From NCBI GenBank assembly GCA_964600025.1, contig CAZRHJ010000036.1, positions 1 through 20,007 of the forward strand: a stretch of DNA of 20,007 nucleotides, written 5' to 3'. Below, piece after piece: positions 7,808 to 15,507 of the stretch. A program made the position numbers and the translations under genes. How positions within the stretch are numbered: the stretch's first letter is position 1; each line of letters starts with the position of its first letter. This DNA comes from JADFUS01 sp964600025 (GTDB taxonomy: Bacteria; Bacteroidota; Bacteroidia; Bacteroidales; Rikenellaceae). The notes under the pieces were generated by a model. The model was given only the letters and a program-made list of their open reading frames with translations. It was not told where the DNA came from and did no database searches.

Positions 7808-8487
7808 TTTCTTTTTTTCATATTATTAGTAAAAAATCAATAATATTTGTATTTTTATCATAATACGTTGATTTGTAGATAGATGTAAATTTTTAGTCTG
7901 AATATATCCAAATCCCCTTTGTATAGCGGTTTTTGCACAGTGTTAAAATACAAACAAAATTATTTTGACATTAGTATTTGATTAATAAACGTTAATTATT
8001 AAGATGTAAATATGTGTTATATAAATCTGTAATTTATTATATAGTTATAATATGATATAAAAATATTGTTAATACGAATGTTATGTAATTTTAATTATTA
8101 TTAGTTAGTTACTGATATAGCATTGTAAATCACTGCAAATAAATATTTTAAAAAAATACTTAATAACTATAATTAAAAAACGCCATAATGATTGTAAAAA
8201 TATATAAAATGCAGATATATTATTTGTTAATATTATTTATTGAATATTCTACTTCTACTAATAGATTTTAAGAAACTAATTTTTATTAAAAAAAGACTCA
8301 AAATATTTGTTCATATTAAAAAAAATGATTAATATGCGGACTGAAATAGTGGTATAAATGCGGGTGTTTAGATTTTAACGCCCAAAATGTGCATCTATAT
8401 ATACTATATATAATAACGAGAAATAAGGACTTTAAAACTTATAACTAAAACAAAACTAATCTAATTATTAACTAAAAAAAAGTAAGT
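7808..8487. other. 680-base AT-rich non-coding stretch; susC leader
   Basis: No coding region is supported here. An A/T-only 8-bp inverted repeat (ATATTATT at 7820-7827 and AATAATAT at 7839-7846) just after mltG may help end its transcript. I searched for an exact TAnnTTTG box on the + strand and found none. The right part holds a GC-rich hairpin (8362-8383) and then an A-rich leader directly before the susC ATG. Such a long gap suggests a distal promoter and a structured 5' UTR. Confidence 0.6.
8362..8383 (+). promoter_or_regulatory. Hairpin in the presumed 5' UTR of susC
   Basis: GGGTGTT (8362-8368) and AACGCCC (8377-8383) pair over 7 bp, with one G-U, around an 8-base A/T loop. It is the only G/C-rich element in an otherwise AT-rich 680-base region and lies about 105 bases before the susC start. 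There is no U-run after it, so it is not an intrinsic terminator. It may be an RNA-stability or regulatory element. Confidence 0.45.
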
Positions 8488-11400
8488 ATGAAAAAATTTA
8501 CTCTAATGCTACTTATGGTTTTTGCTATGGGCGTTACATCTGTAATGGCTCAAGGTAGAACTTTGAGTGGTAAAGTGTACGATAAAGGTTCGAAACAACC
8601 TGTTATCGGTGCTACTATTATTGTACAAGGTACACAAAATGGTGGATACTCTATGGAAGGCGGTGAATTTGTTATCGCTAACGTAGAGGGTGCTGTTAAC
8701 CTTGAAGTATCTTTTATGGGTTACAAAGACGCTATCGTAAAAGTTGCTGCTTCTGCTACAACTGTTGATGTAGCTCTTACTCCATCTGCTATGCAAATGG
8801 ACGAGGTTGTTGTAGTTGCTTTCGGTAAAGCAGACAAAAAGTCTTTGACTGGTTCTGTTGCCGTAGTATCTGCTGACAAAATCGAATCACGTCCTGTTAC
8901 TTCTGTAACAAGTGCAATCGCTGGTTCTGCTCCTGGTATCCAAGCTACTTCTGCTTCTGGTGCTCCGGGTTCTGCTCCTGCTATTCGTGTTCGTGGTGTT
9001 GGTTCTATCAACTCTTCAAACACTCCATTGTACGTAGTAGACGGTCTTCCTTTCTCTGGTGATATTTCTACAATCTCTGCAGACGATATCGCTTCTATGT
9101 CTATTTTGAAAGACGCTGCTTCAACTGCTCTTTATGGTTCTAAAGCATCTAACGGTGTTGTTATGATTCAAACAAAAGGTGGTAGAAAAGAAAAAGTTCA
9201 GTTCAACGTTAAAATCAACGAAGGTATTATGTTTAGAGCACAGCCTGAGTATGAGAAAGTTGGTGCTGCTGACTACTACACATTAGGTTGGGAATCTTTC
9301 AGAAATGACTTGTATTTTGCTGGTAAAGGTTACACTTTGGAACAAGCTAACGCAACTGCTTCTAAAAATGTATTCGATAGCCAAAGCTGGTACAACGTTA
9401 TGAGAGACAAAAACACTGGTATCCAAATTCCTGATAACCAAGTAGTTGTTCCTACACAATGGGAAGGTGCTGCTGACGGTTGGAAATACGGTGTTATCAA
9501 TCCTAACGCTGAAATTATGCCTGGTTATGATGACCTTGATTGGTTTGATGCTGTTTCTGGTATTGGTTTCCGCCAAAACTACAACATCACTGCTTCTGGT
9601 GGTAGCGACAAAGCTAACTACTATGGTTCAGTAGGTTACCTTAACGAGGATAGCTACTTTGAATATACTGACTATGAGCGTTTGAATGCTCGTTTGAAAC
9701 TTGATGTTAAGCCTACTAAATATTTGAAATTTGGTACTAATATCGCTGCTTCTTACACTCAACGTAACAACCCTTTCTCTGATTCTTCATCAGGTTATAT
9801 GAACCCTTGGTATTTTGCTCGTTCTATCGCTCCAATCTACCCAGTTTATATGCACGATGATGCAACAGGTGAATATATCCTTGATGCTGCTGGTAACAAA
9901 CAGTTTGACCAAGGTTATGCTTACGAAGATGGTACTTATACAAAACGTCAAAGAGGTTATACTCCGGGTCGTCACGTAATTATGGAGGGTAGTTTGAACT
10001 CTGCAAAACGTACTCGTGCTACTTTGTTTGGTCAAGTTTATGCTGAGGTTACTTTCTTGAAAGATTTCAAATTTACTGTTGATGCTTCTATGAACCACCA
10101 ATACAACTGGTTCCAATCTTATGACAATGGTATCATTGGTGACGGTGCTCCTGGTGGTCGTATGGCTGACCAATCTTACCGTAACCTTGACTATAACTTC
10201 AAACAAATTTTGAACTGGGAACGTCAGTTTGGCGATCACAACATTGATGTAATGTTAGGTCACGAAAACTTTGAATTGAAATACCACCAATTGACAGCTA
10301 ATAAAAACTCTCAAATTGCTCAAGGTATTTACGAACTTTCTAACTTTGCAACTATTGCAGACGTTTCAGGTTACTCTCACCTATACCACTCAGAAGGTTA
10401 TTTTGGTCGTGTAAACTATAACTACAAAGAAAAATACTATGTATCTGGTTCTTACCGTCGTGATGGTTCTTCTCGTTTTGCACCAGATCGTCGTTGGGGT
10501 AACTTCTGGTCAGTTGGTGGTTCTTGGATTATCTCTGCAGAAGACTTTATGATGAACGCAACTTGGGTTGATATGTTGAAATTCCGTGTATCTTATGGTA
10601 CTAACGGTAATGACGGTGGTTTCGGTCAAGGTAGTGTTTCTTACTATGCTTCTCAACCTCTTTATTACTTTACTGATAATGGTGGTGTTAATGCTCTTGC
10701 TTGGTCTACTGACGGTTCTCCACTTATTCAGTGGGAAACTCAAGGTGCTTTGGATATGGGTGTTGACTTCCGTTTCTTCAACCGTTTCAATGGTCAGATT
10801 AACTACTTCCGTAAATCTTCTGATGAGTTGATTTTCGACCGTCCTCTTCCAGTTTCTTCAGGTTCTACTTCTGTAACTGAAAATATTGGTGCTATGTTCA
10901 ACCACGGTCTTGAACTTGCTTTCGACGTTGACGCTATTCGTTCAAGAGATTGGTTATGGAATATTGGTTTGAATGCTTCTTGGATTCAAAATGAAATTAC
11001 TCGTCTTCCAGAAGAGAACAAAAAAGAAGGTATTATCTCTGGTTCTAAAAAATTGATGGAAGGTCACGGTATTTATGACTACTGGTTGCGTCAATATGCT
11101 GGTATCGACCCACAAGACGGTGCTACTTACTACAAATTTGACGATGGTCTTGATGCAGTAGGTAATGCTAAATTTGAATGGGATCCAGCTAACAATGCTG
11201 ACCAATTCGAACAAAACGGTCAAAAATATACTAAAACATCTGGTGAAGCTATCTATGACTGGTCAGGTTCTGCTATGCCAACATTGTTTGGTTCTGTAAC
11301 AACTTCTTTGACTTGGAAAAACTTGTCATTAGACGTATTGTTTACATATTCTCTTGGTGGTAAATCTATGGACTATGCTTACAATGGTTTGTTAGGTGCT

Positions 11401-11760
11401 GATTACGACCAATCTATGAGTATTGACAACTTGAATTCTTGGAGAAAACCAGGGGATATTTCTGACCTACCACGTTTGCAAGAAAGTGACGGTGGAAACT
11501 TGTATGCTACAAGTACTAATCAATTAGTATCTTCTTCTTACCTTGCACTTCAAAACGTTACTCTTTCTTACAACTTCCCTAAGAAAATAGCTAACAAACT
11601 TACTCTATCTGGTTTGTCAGTATATGTATCAGGTGAAAACTTGTTCCAAGTATCTGCACGTAAAGGTTTTGATGCTACTGCATCATTCAACGGTACTTCA
11701 AACAACTCTCGTTTCGGTTCTGTTGCTGTATTTACTTTAGGTGTTAATGTTTCATTCTAA
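8488..11760 (+). CDS. SusC/RagA-family TonB-linked outer membrane transporter
   Basis: This 1090-residue protein has the full layout of the family. Its signal peptide probably cleaves at MA|QGR near residue 21. A carboxypeptidase-D-regulatory-like domain follows (about 24-100), then the TonB-box region MDEVVVVAFG (about 104-113). The plug domain (about 117-235) contains IRVRGVGSINSSNTPLYVVDGLPF and ASTALYGSKASNGVVMIQTKGG. The rest is a long beta-barrel ending in the terminal aromatic strand TLGVNVSF. It imports large nutrients across the outer membrane with energy from TonB/ExbBD, under the lid lipoprotein encoded 18 bases downstream. The substrate cannot be read from the sequence, and no glycoside hydrolase or regulator adjoins the pair. 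Codon use (GGT, GCT, TCT, CGT, AAC) is far more biased than in nearby housekeeping genes, which suggests very high expression. Confidence 0.97.
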   Translation: MKKFTLMLLMVFAMGVTSVMAQGRTLSGKVYDKGSKQPVIGATIIVQGTQNGGYSMEGGEFVIANVEGAVNLEVSFMGYKDAIVKVAASATTVDVALTPSAMQMDEVVVVAFGKADKKSLTGSVAVVSADKIESRPVTSVTSAIAGSAPGIQATSASGAPGSAPAIRVRGVGSINSSNTPLYVVDGLPFSGDISTISADDIASMSILKDAASTALYGSKASNGVVMIQTKGGRKEKVQFNVKINEGIMFRAQPEYEKVGAADYYTLGWESFRNDLYFAGKGYTLEQANATASKNVFDSQSWYNVMRDKNTGIQIPDNQVVVPTQWEGAADGWKYGVINPNAEIMPGYDDLDWFDAVSGIGFRQNYNITASGGSDKANYYGSVGYLNEDSYFEYTDYERLNARLKLDVKPTKYLKFGTNIAASYTQRNNPFSDSSSGYMNPWYFARSIAPIYPVYMHDDATGEYILDAAGNKQFDQGYAYEDGTYTKRQRGYTPGRHVIMEGSLNSAKRTRATLFGQVYAEVTFLKDFKFTVDASMNHQYNWFQSYDNGIIGDGAPGGRMADQSYRNLDYNFKQILNWERQFGDHNIDVMLGHENFELKYHQLTANKNSQIAQGIYELSNFATIADVSGYSHLYHSEGYFGRVNYNYKEKYYVSGSYRRDGSSRFAPDRRWGNFWSVGGSWIISAEDFMMNATWVDMLKFRVSYGTNGNDGGFGQGSVSYYASQPLYYFTDNGGVNALAWSTDGSPLIQWETQGALDMGVDFRFFNRFNGQINYFRKSSDELIFDRPLPVSSGSTSVTENIGAMFNHGLELAFDVDAIRSRDWLWNIGLNASWIQNEITRLPEENKKEGIISGSKKLMEGHGIYDYWLRQYAGIDPQDGATYYKFDDGLDAVGNAKFEWDPANNADQFEQNGQKYTKTSGEAIYDWSGSAMPTLFGSVTTSLTWKNLSLDVLFTYSLGGKSMDYAYNGLLGADYDQSMSIDNLNSWRKPGDISDLPRLQESDGGNLYATSTNQLVSSSYLALQNVTLSYNFPKKIANKLTLSGLSVYVSGENLFQVSARKGFDATASFNGTSNNSRFGSVAVFTLGVNVSF

Positions 11761-11778
11761 TAACGGAGATATTTAAAT

Positions 11779-13353
11779 ATGAAAAAATTATTAATATTGG
11801 GTTTTGCAGCAGTTTCAATGTTGCTTGGCTCTTGTTCAAAAAGCTATTTGGATGTTCGTCCTACAACGGATGTTTCAAAAGAAGATGCATTAACATCTGT
11901 AGCTAATATCGAGGCATCTATGCAGGGTACAATTGCTCACCAAAATCAATGGAGATACGACCAGTCAATGACTGCTCAGACTTCTCAAAGTATCTTTAAT
12001 GATATGATGGCAGGTATTATTGTTCGTCCTCACAAATCTAATGGTTGGTGGTGGTCTTTGTATCGTTTCTCTTCTTGGGATTTCGATTCATCAAGTAACT
12101 TCTACTTCCACTATCGTTTTGGTTATATTACTCTTAAAAACCTTAATATGATCATTGCAGCTACTGTTAATGAGTTCGAGAATATGAGTGCTTCTGATAA
12201 AGCTCACTTCCAAACTCTACGTGCTGAGGCTCTTGCTCTTCGTGCTGCTGAGTATCACAAACTTTCAGTTTATTATGGTTATAGATGGGAAGGTGACAAA
12301 AACACTGCTAACACTCAACTTTCAGTTCCATTGATTTTGAACGAAACTATGGACAGAAACCCTCGTAACACTATGTCTGAGGTTTATGCTCAAATTTGGA
12401 TTGACCTTAACGAGGCTATCTCTTTGTTTGAGGCTAACAAAGATTTCGAAGCACCTGTTGATGAGGATTTGGCTGAAAGACCAAACATCTATATGGCTTA
12501 TATGTTGAAAGCTCGTATCCAAATGTACCAACACGATTATGCTGGTGCTTACGAGTCAGCTAAGAAAGTTATTGATAGCAAGAAATACTCTATTATGGGT
12601 TGGGACGAGTATCAAGCTGGTTTCAACAGTGTTGAAAACAAAGAATGGATTTGGGGTGCTAAATTAACTGCAACTAACCCTAAATACTTTGCTTCTTATT
12701 TCGCTTATATGGGTGTTAACTATTCTTCATCATTTATTCGTACAGCTGGTATGTGTATCGACTCTCGTTATGTAACAGTTCTTCCTGATTCTGACGTGCG
12801 TAAAGGTACTGGTACTGATGGTATCGTTCTTCTTGATAATGCAGCTACAATCAAAGCTAATGGTAAACCATATTATTTTGCAAAAGGCTTTACTCCTACT
12901 ACATCTGCTAACGTATTCCCTTACTATATGCGTAAATACAAACAAACTTCAACTGGTTCTCTTGGTGCTGGTGACGTTGTTTATATGCGTTTAGCTGAGG
13001 CTTACTATATTGCAGCTGAGGCAGCTTACAGACTTGGTAACGAAGCTGATGCACAAGCAATGCTTACTAAAGCTGTTTTACCTTACGATGCTAAATTTGT
13101 TGCTCCTGCTGGTGCAGCTCTTTATACAGCTATCAAAAACTACAAAGCATTTGATATGTATGGTGAAGGTCGTGGTTTCGAAGACGTTAAAGCTCGTGGT
13201 GAGAAAGTTATTCGTACAGGTTCTAACCATAACCTATTAGAGGTTGCTTACGAAAACTGGTCTTCAATTAAAGGTGAAGAGAACTCTAAAATCTCTAAAC
13301 TTATTATGGATAAATCTATTATCGAAAACAACAACTTGATTGTTAACGACTAA
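11779..13353 (+). CDS. SusD/RagB-family outer membrane lipoprotein
   Basis: This 524-residue protein begins with a lipoprotein signal and lipobox LGSC, with lipidated Cys19, followed by SKSYLDVRPTTDVSKEDAL, the usual start of SusD proteins. The helical TPR-like core contains AEALALRAAEYHKLSVYYGYRW (about 148-170), where family members have the A..RALRA..YF.L...YG signature. Near the C-terminus FDMYGEGRGFEDVKARGEKV corresponds to the conserved 'ER..E..GEG.R..DL.R' segment. SusD proteins cap the SusC barrel from outside and help capture substrate. The gene is the second of a two-gene operon with susC and shares its biased codons. A strong terminator follows 20 bases after the stop. Confidence 0.96.
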   Translation: MKKLLILGFAAVSMLLGSCSKSYLDVRPTTDVSKEDALTSVANIEASMQGTIAHQNQWRYDQSMTAQTSQSIFNDMMAGIIVRPHKSNGWWWSLYRFSSWDFDSSSNFYFHYRFGYITLKNLNMIIAATVNEFENMSASDKAHFQTLRAEALALRAAEYHKLSVYYGYRWEGDKNTANTQLSVPLILNETMDRNPRNTMSEVYAQIWIDLNEAISLFEANKDFEAPVDEDLAERPNIYMAYMLKARIQMYQHDYAGAYESAKKVIDSKKYSIMGWDEYQAGFNSVENKEWIWGAKLTATNPKYFASYFAYMGVNYSSSFIRTAGMCIDSRYVTVLPDSDVRKGTGTDGIVLLDNAATIKANGKPYYFAKGFTPTTSANVFPYYMRKYKQTSTGSLGAGDVVYMRLAEAYYIAAEAAYRLGNEADAQAMLTKAVLPYDAKFVAPAGAALYTAIKNYKAFDMYGEGRGFEDVKARGEKVIRTGSNHNLLEVAYENWSSIKGEENSKISKLIMDKSIIENNNLIVND

Positions 13354-13372
13354 TAATATACCTTAAATACTC

Positions 13373-13401
13373 AAAAAGGCTACCCATCGGGTAGCCTTTT
13401 T
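13373..13401 (+). terminator. Rho-independent terminator of the susCD operon
   Basis: AAAAAGGCTACCC (13373-13385) pairs perfectly with GGGTAGCCTTTTT (13389-13401) around a three-base loop ATC. The U-run forms the end of the stem and continues as GCTTTTT. Confidence 0.95.
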
Positions 13402-13407
13402 GCTTTT

Positions 13408-13447
13408 TGTTTGTTGTAGTTCTCTGAGGCTGAAACTCGCCTATCTT
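13408..13447 (+). repeat. 40-bp perfect direct repeat, copy 1
   Basis: The segment starting TGTTTGTTGTAGTTCTCTGA and ending CTCGCCTATCTT is identical over 40 bases to 13571-13610, 163 bases to the right. Its last 15 bases are the conserved head of the dispersed hairpin repeat. Confidence 0.95.
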
Positions 13448-13533
13448 GTATGTTTCACCGATGCTCAAAACTCACGTACCCTAGTACGCTACGTTCTGAC
13501 CATCGGCAAAATATCCTAAGAAATCCGAGTTTA
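13432..13533 (+). repeat. Dispersed hairpin repeat, copy A (full length)
   Basis: This roughly 100-base unit starts GAAACTCGCCTATCTTGTAT and ends CCTAAGAAATCCGAGTTTA. Its ends are imperfect inverse complements (AAACTCGCCTATCTT versus AAACTCGGATTTCTT). An internal hairpin CGTAC-CCTA-GTACG (13475-13488) lies between CCGATGCTCA and GCAAAATATCC. It aligns along its whole length with the copy at 15306-15401. Confidence 0.85.
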
Positions 13534-13570
13534 TGGAAGTTTGTACTATCTCTGATAGAAAAAGTTTATT

Positions 13571-13610
13571 TGTTTGTTGTAGTTCTCTGAGGCTGAAACT
13601 CGCCTATCTT
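13571..13610 (+). repeat. 40-bp direct repeat, copy 2; repeat copy B (head only)
   Basis: Identical to 13408-13447. After CTATCTT the sequence departs from copy A (TCGGCGTAAAACAG), so only the head of the hairpin repeat is present here. Confidence 0.95.
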
Positions 13611-13630
13611 TCGGCGTAAAACAGTGCTAT

Positions 13631-13707
13631 TTTTACTAATTAGTATTTTTTGCACAGATAATTAATTAAATATGGTTTAACTATGCAAAAAAATACTATA
13701 TTAGTTA
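13631..13707. repeat. Imperfect 24-bp inverted repeat
   Basis: The left arm (13631-13654) reads ACTAATTAGTATTTTTTGCA at its core. The right arm (13684-13707) reads TGCAAAAAAATACTATATTA. They pair with two single-base bulges across a 29-base A/T-rich spacer. The structure lies between repeat copies B and C and could be a separate small palindromic element. Confidence 0.7.
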
Positions 13708-13741
13708 TTGTTGTCTGCTATAAACGAAACTCGCCTATATT
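13705..13741 (+). repeat. Dispersed repeat, copy C (head only)
   Basis: The segment TTATTGTTGTCTGCTATAAA followed by CGAAACTCGCCTATATT matches the heads at 15292 and 17104 (TATTGTCC.CTAA…AAACTCGCCTATCTT), then diverges. Confidence 0.75.
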
Positions 13742-13941
13742 GTCTATTTCTGAAAGTTGAAAATTTCAACAATCACTTTTATAATTCTTTTCTTGTTAGG
13801 GAACTGTGTATTAAGATGCTTTCTTTACCTCTATAAGATGGTAACTAAATATTATATGCATTCTGATTTTTGTGTTTTTGCTGTTTTGTTGTTTTATTTC
13901 TATTGTTTGTCTTTATTTTGTTAATTTGTATGATAAAAATA

Positions 13942-13970
13942 TTTGTTTGCTTAAATTTTTATTAATTTTG
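13942..13970 (+). promoter_or_regulatory. Promoter of the cysteine desulfidase-like gene
   Basis: TTTG (13942-13945), 17 bases, then TAATTTTG (13963-13970) fits the Bacteroidota -33/-7 consensus with a slightly short spacer. Transcription would begin around 13975-13978, which decides the start codon of the gene that follows. Confidence 0.65.
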
Positions 13971-13992
13971 TGGTGTGAAAAACACAAATACT

Positions 13993-15291
13993 ATGAATCA
14001 AGAAATTAAAAAACTTTACCTTGACATTCTAAGACAAGAAGTCAAGCCAGCTTTGGGCTGTACTGAACCTATCGCAGTGGCGTTGGCTGTTGCGAAATCT
14101 TGTGAACTTTTGCAAGAAACTACTCGCAAAATTGTTGTTAGCGTTAGTGCTAATATCCTCAAAAACGCTATGGGCGTTGGTATCCCGGGGACTGGTATGG
14201 TTGGATTGGAAATTGCTATTGCTTTGAGTGTTATATGTGGCAAAAGTGAGTATGGTCTTGAAGTGTTGAAGAATCTTTGCCCAGAGTCGGTAGATAAGGC
14301 TCGTGAGTTGGTTGCTCAGGATATGATTACAATTAAACTTGCCGATACAGAAGAAAAACTTTATATAATTGCTGAGGCAGTTTCGGACAATCATAGTTCA
14401 AAAGTAATTATCTCTGAAAGACACGATAATATTTCTTTTGCAGAATTGGACGGTAAAATACTTATCAAACAAGATACACAAAACAATCAAGAAAATGCTG
14501 ATGCGGGTATAGATACTCGTAAGGCGGACTTGACTGTTGCCAAGATATATGACTTTATCCAAAATGTGGATATTGAGGAGATTAGCTTTATGAACGAGGC
14601 AGTTGTTTTGAACTCTGCTTTGGCTGAGGAAGGTCTGAAACATAATTTTGGATTGAGAGTTGGCAAAACTATCAACGACAAAATGCACACTCCACTTATT
14701 GGAGAATCTTTGATTAACTATGCAATGGCAATTACTGCTGCGGCAAGTGATGCACGTATGGCAGGTTGTGTTCTTCCTGCAATGAGTAATTCGGGAAGTG
14801 GTAATCAAGGTATTACTGTAACTATGCCAGTTGTGGCTACTGCACGTAAGCTTAACGCATCACCAGAGAGCCTTTTGAGAGCTTTGACCTTTAGTCATCT
14901 TTGTGCAATACATATCAAAAGTTATTTGGGTCGTTTGTCTGCTCTATGTGGTTGTATTGTTGCCTCTTCGGGTGCAACTTGTGGTATCACTTATTTGATG
15001 GGCGGAGGTTACGACCAAGCGTGTATGGCTCTGAAAAATATGGCAGCAAACATTACTGGTATGGTATGTGATGGTGCAAAAATTGGCTGTGCATTGAAAG
15101 TTTCTACTGGGGTTTCTTGTGCTATTCAGTCTGCAATGCTTGCTATGGAGGGAATTAGCGTTACTTCGGTAGATGGTATTATTGATGCAGATGTTGAAAA
15201 AACTATTGCTAATCTTAGCGAGATTGGTCGTGAGGGTATGACACAAACTGACAAGATTATGCTACAAATTATGATCAACAAAAAGAAGTAG
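13993..15291 (+). CDS. cyuA: L-cysteine desulfidase / serine dehydratase-alpha-like protein (CyuA/YhaM family, UPF0597)
   Basis: The family splits L-cysteine to pyruvate, ammonia and sulfide using an oxygen-sensitive [4Fe-4S] cluster. The N-terminal signature VKPALGCTEPIAVALA holds the first conserved cysteine (C23). Others are in GCIVASSGATCG and MVCDGAKIGCALK, and SNSGSGNQGI is a glycine-rich substrate-loop candidate. A GTG at 13975 is in frame, but it coincides with the predicted transcription start. I therefore prefer the ATG at 13993, giving 432 residues, close to the family's usual length. The gene is a single transcription unit, convergent with ribB across a bidirectional terminator. 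Its product would let the cell use cysteine as carbon and energy source or detoxify it. The exact substrate (cysteine or serine) is not certain from sequence. Confidence 0.88.
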   Translation: MNQEIKKLYLDILRQEVKPALGCTEPIAVALAVAKSCELLQETTRKIVVSVSANILKNAMGVGIPGTGMVGLEIAIALSVICGKSEYGLEVLKNLCPESVDKARELVAQDMITIKLADTEEKLYIIAEAVSDNHSSKVIISERHDNISFAELDGKILIKQDTQNNQENADAGIDTRKADLTVAKIYDFIQNVDIEEISFMNEAVVLNSALAEEGLKHNFGLRVGKTINDKMHTPLIGESLINYAMAITAAASDARMAGCVLPAMSNSGSGNQGITVTMPVVATARKLNASPESLLRALTFSHLCAIHIKSYLGRLSALCGCIVASSGATCGITYLMGGGYDQACMALKNMAANITGMVCDGAKIGCALKVSTGVSCAIQSAMLAMEGISVTSVDGIIDADVEKTIANLSEIGREGMTQTDKIMLQIMINKKK

Positions 15292-15304
15292 TATTGTCCA
15301 CTAA
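15280..15304 (+). repeat. 25-bp near-perfect direct repeat, copy 1 (over the gene's 3' end)
   Basis: AAAAAGAAGTAG followed by TATTGTCCACTAA spans the last lysine codons and the stop codon of the cyuA-like gene. It matches 15432-15456 at 23 of 25 positions. The two copies flank the hairpin repeat copy D with a period of 152 bases. Confidence 0.9.
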
Positions 15305-15401
15305 CAAACTCGCCTATCTTGTATATTTTGCCGATGCTCATAACTCACGTACGTTAGTACGCTACGTTATATATGCAAAATATCCTAAGAGATCCGAGTT
15401 T
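15292..15401 (+). repeat. Dispersed hairpin repeat, copy D (full length)
   Basis: This copy begins directly after the TAG stop codon with TATTGTCCACTAAC, then AAACTCGCCTATCTTGTAT (15306). It contains the internal hairpin CGTAC-GTTA-GTACG (15348-15361) and ends CCTAAGAGATCCGAGTTTA. It aligns with copy A. The hairpin stem is kept while its loop differs (GTTA here, CCTA in copy A). Confidence 0.85.
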
Positions 15402-15431
15402 ATTAGAAACTTGGACGATTTCGGAAAGATA

Positions 15432-15456
15432 AAAAAGAAGTAATATTGTCCAATAA
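15432..15456 (+). repeat. 25-bp near-perfect direct repeat, copy 2
   Basis: AAAAAGAAGTAA followed by TATTGTCCAATAA repeats the coding end and stop region found at 15280-15304. It lies just before the terminator. Confidence 0.9.
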
Positions 15457-15459
15457 ATA

Positions 15460-15494
15460 AAAAACGGGATTTTCATTGCGAAAATCCCGTTTTT
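15460..15494. terminator. Bidirectional terminator between the cyuA-like gene and ribB
   Basis: AAAAACGGGATTTTC (15460-15474) and GAAAATCCCGTTTTT (15480-15494) form a perfect 15-bp stem with loop ATTGC. The A-run on one side and T-run on the other make it effective in both directions, fitting its place between convergent genes. Confidence 0.95.
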
Positions 15495-15507
15495 CTATTT
15501 CTAATAC

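Larger units (their letters stand above)
13402..13974. other. Gene-free, repeat-rich stretch between susD and the cysteine desulfidase-like gene
   Basis: No coding region is supported. From left to right it holds a 40-base direct repeat whose first copy starts a hairpin repeat element, the second copy of that direct repeat, a long imperfect inverted repeat, a third partial repeat copy, a 15-base palindrome GTTGAAAATTTCAAC (13756-13770), a T/G-rich tract (about 13860-13930) and the promoter of the next gene. The repeats are listed separately. Confidence 0.75.

Noticed and set aside
8488..13353. Full polysaccharide utilisation locus
   Set aside because: Only the SusC/SusD pair is present. No glycoside hydrolase, lyase, SusE/F or hybrid sensor lies in the window.
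13408..13620. Possible CRISPR array from the 40-base repeats
   Set aside because: There are only two copies, 163 bases apart, with a structured hairpin element between them rather than a spacer, and no cas genes.
13860..13930. T/G-rich tract as a special structure
   Set aside because: It is compositionally biased, but I could find no repeat or pairing in it. AT-rich leaders are common here.
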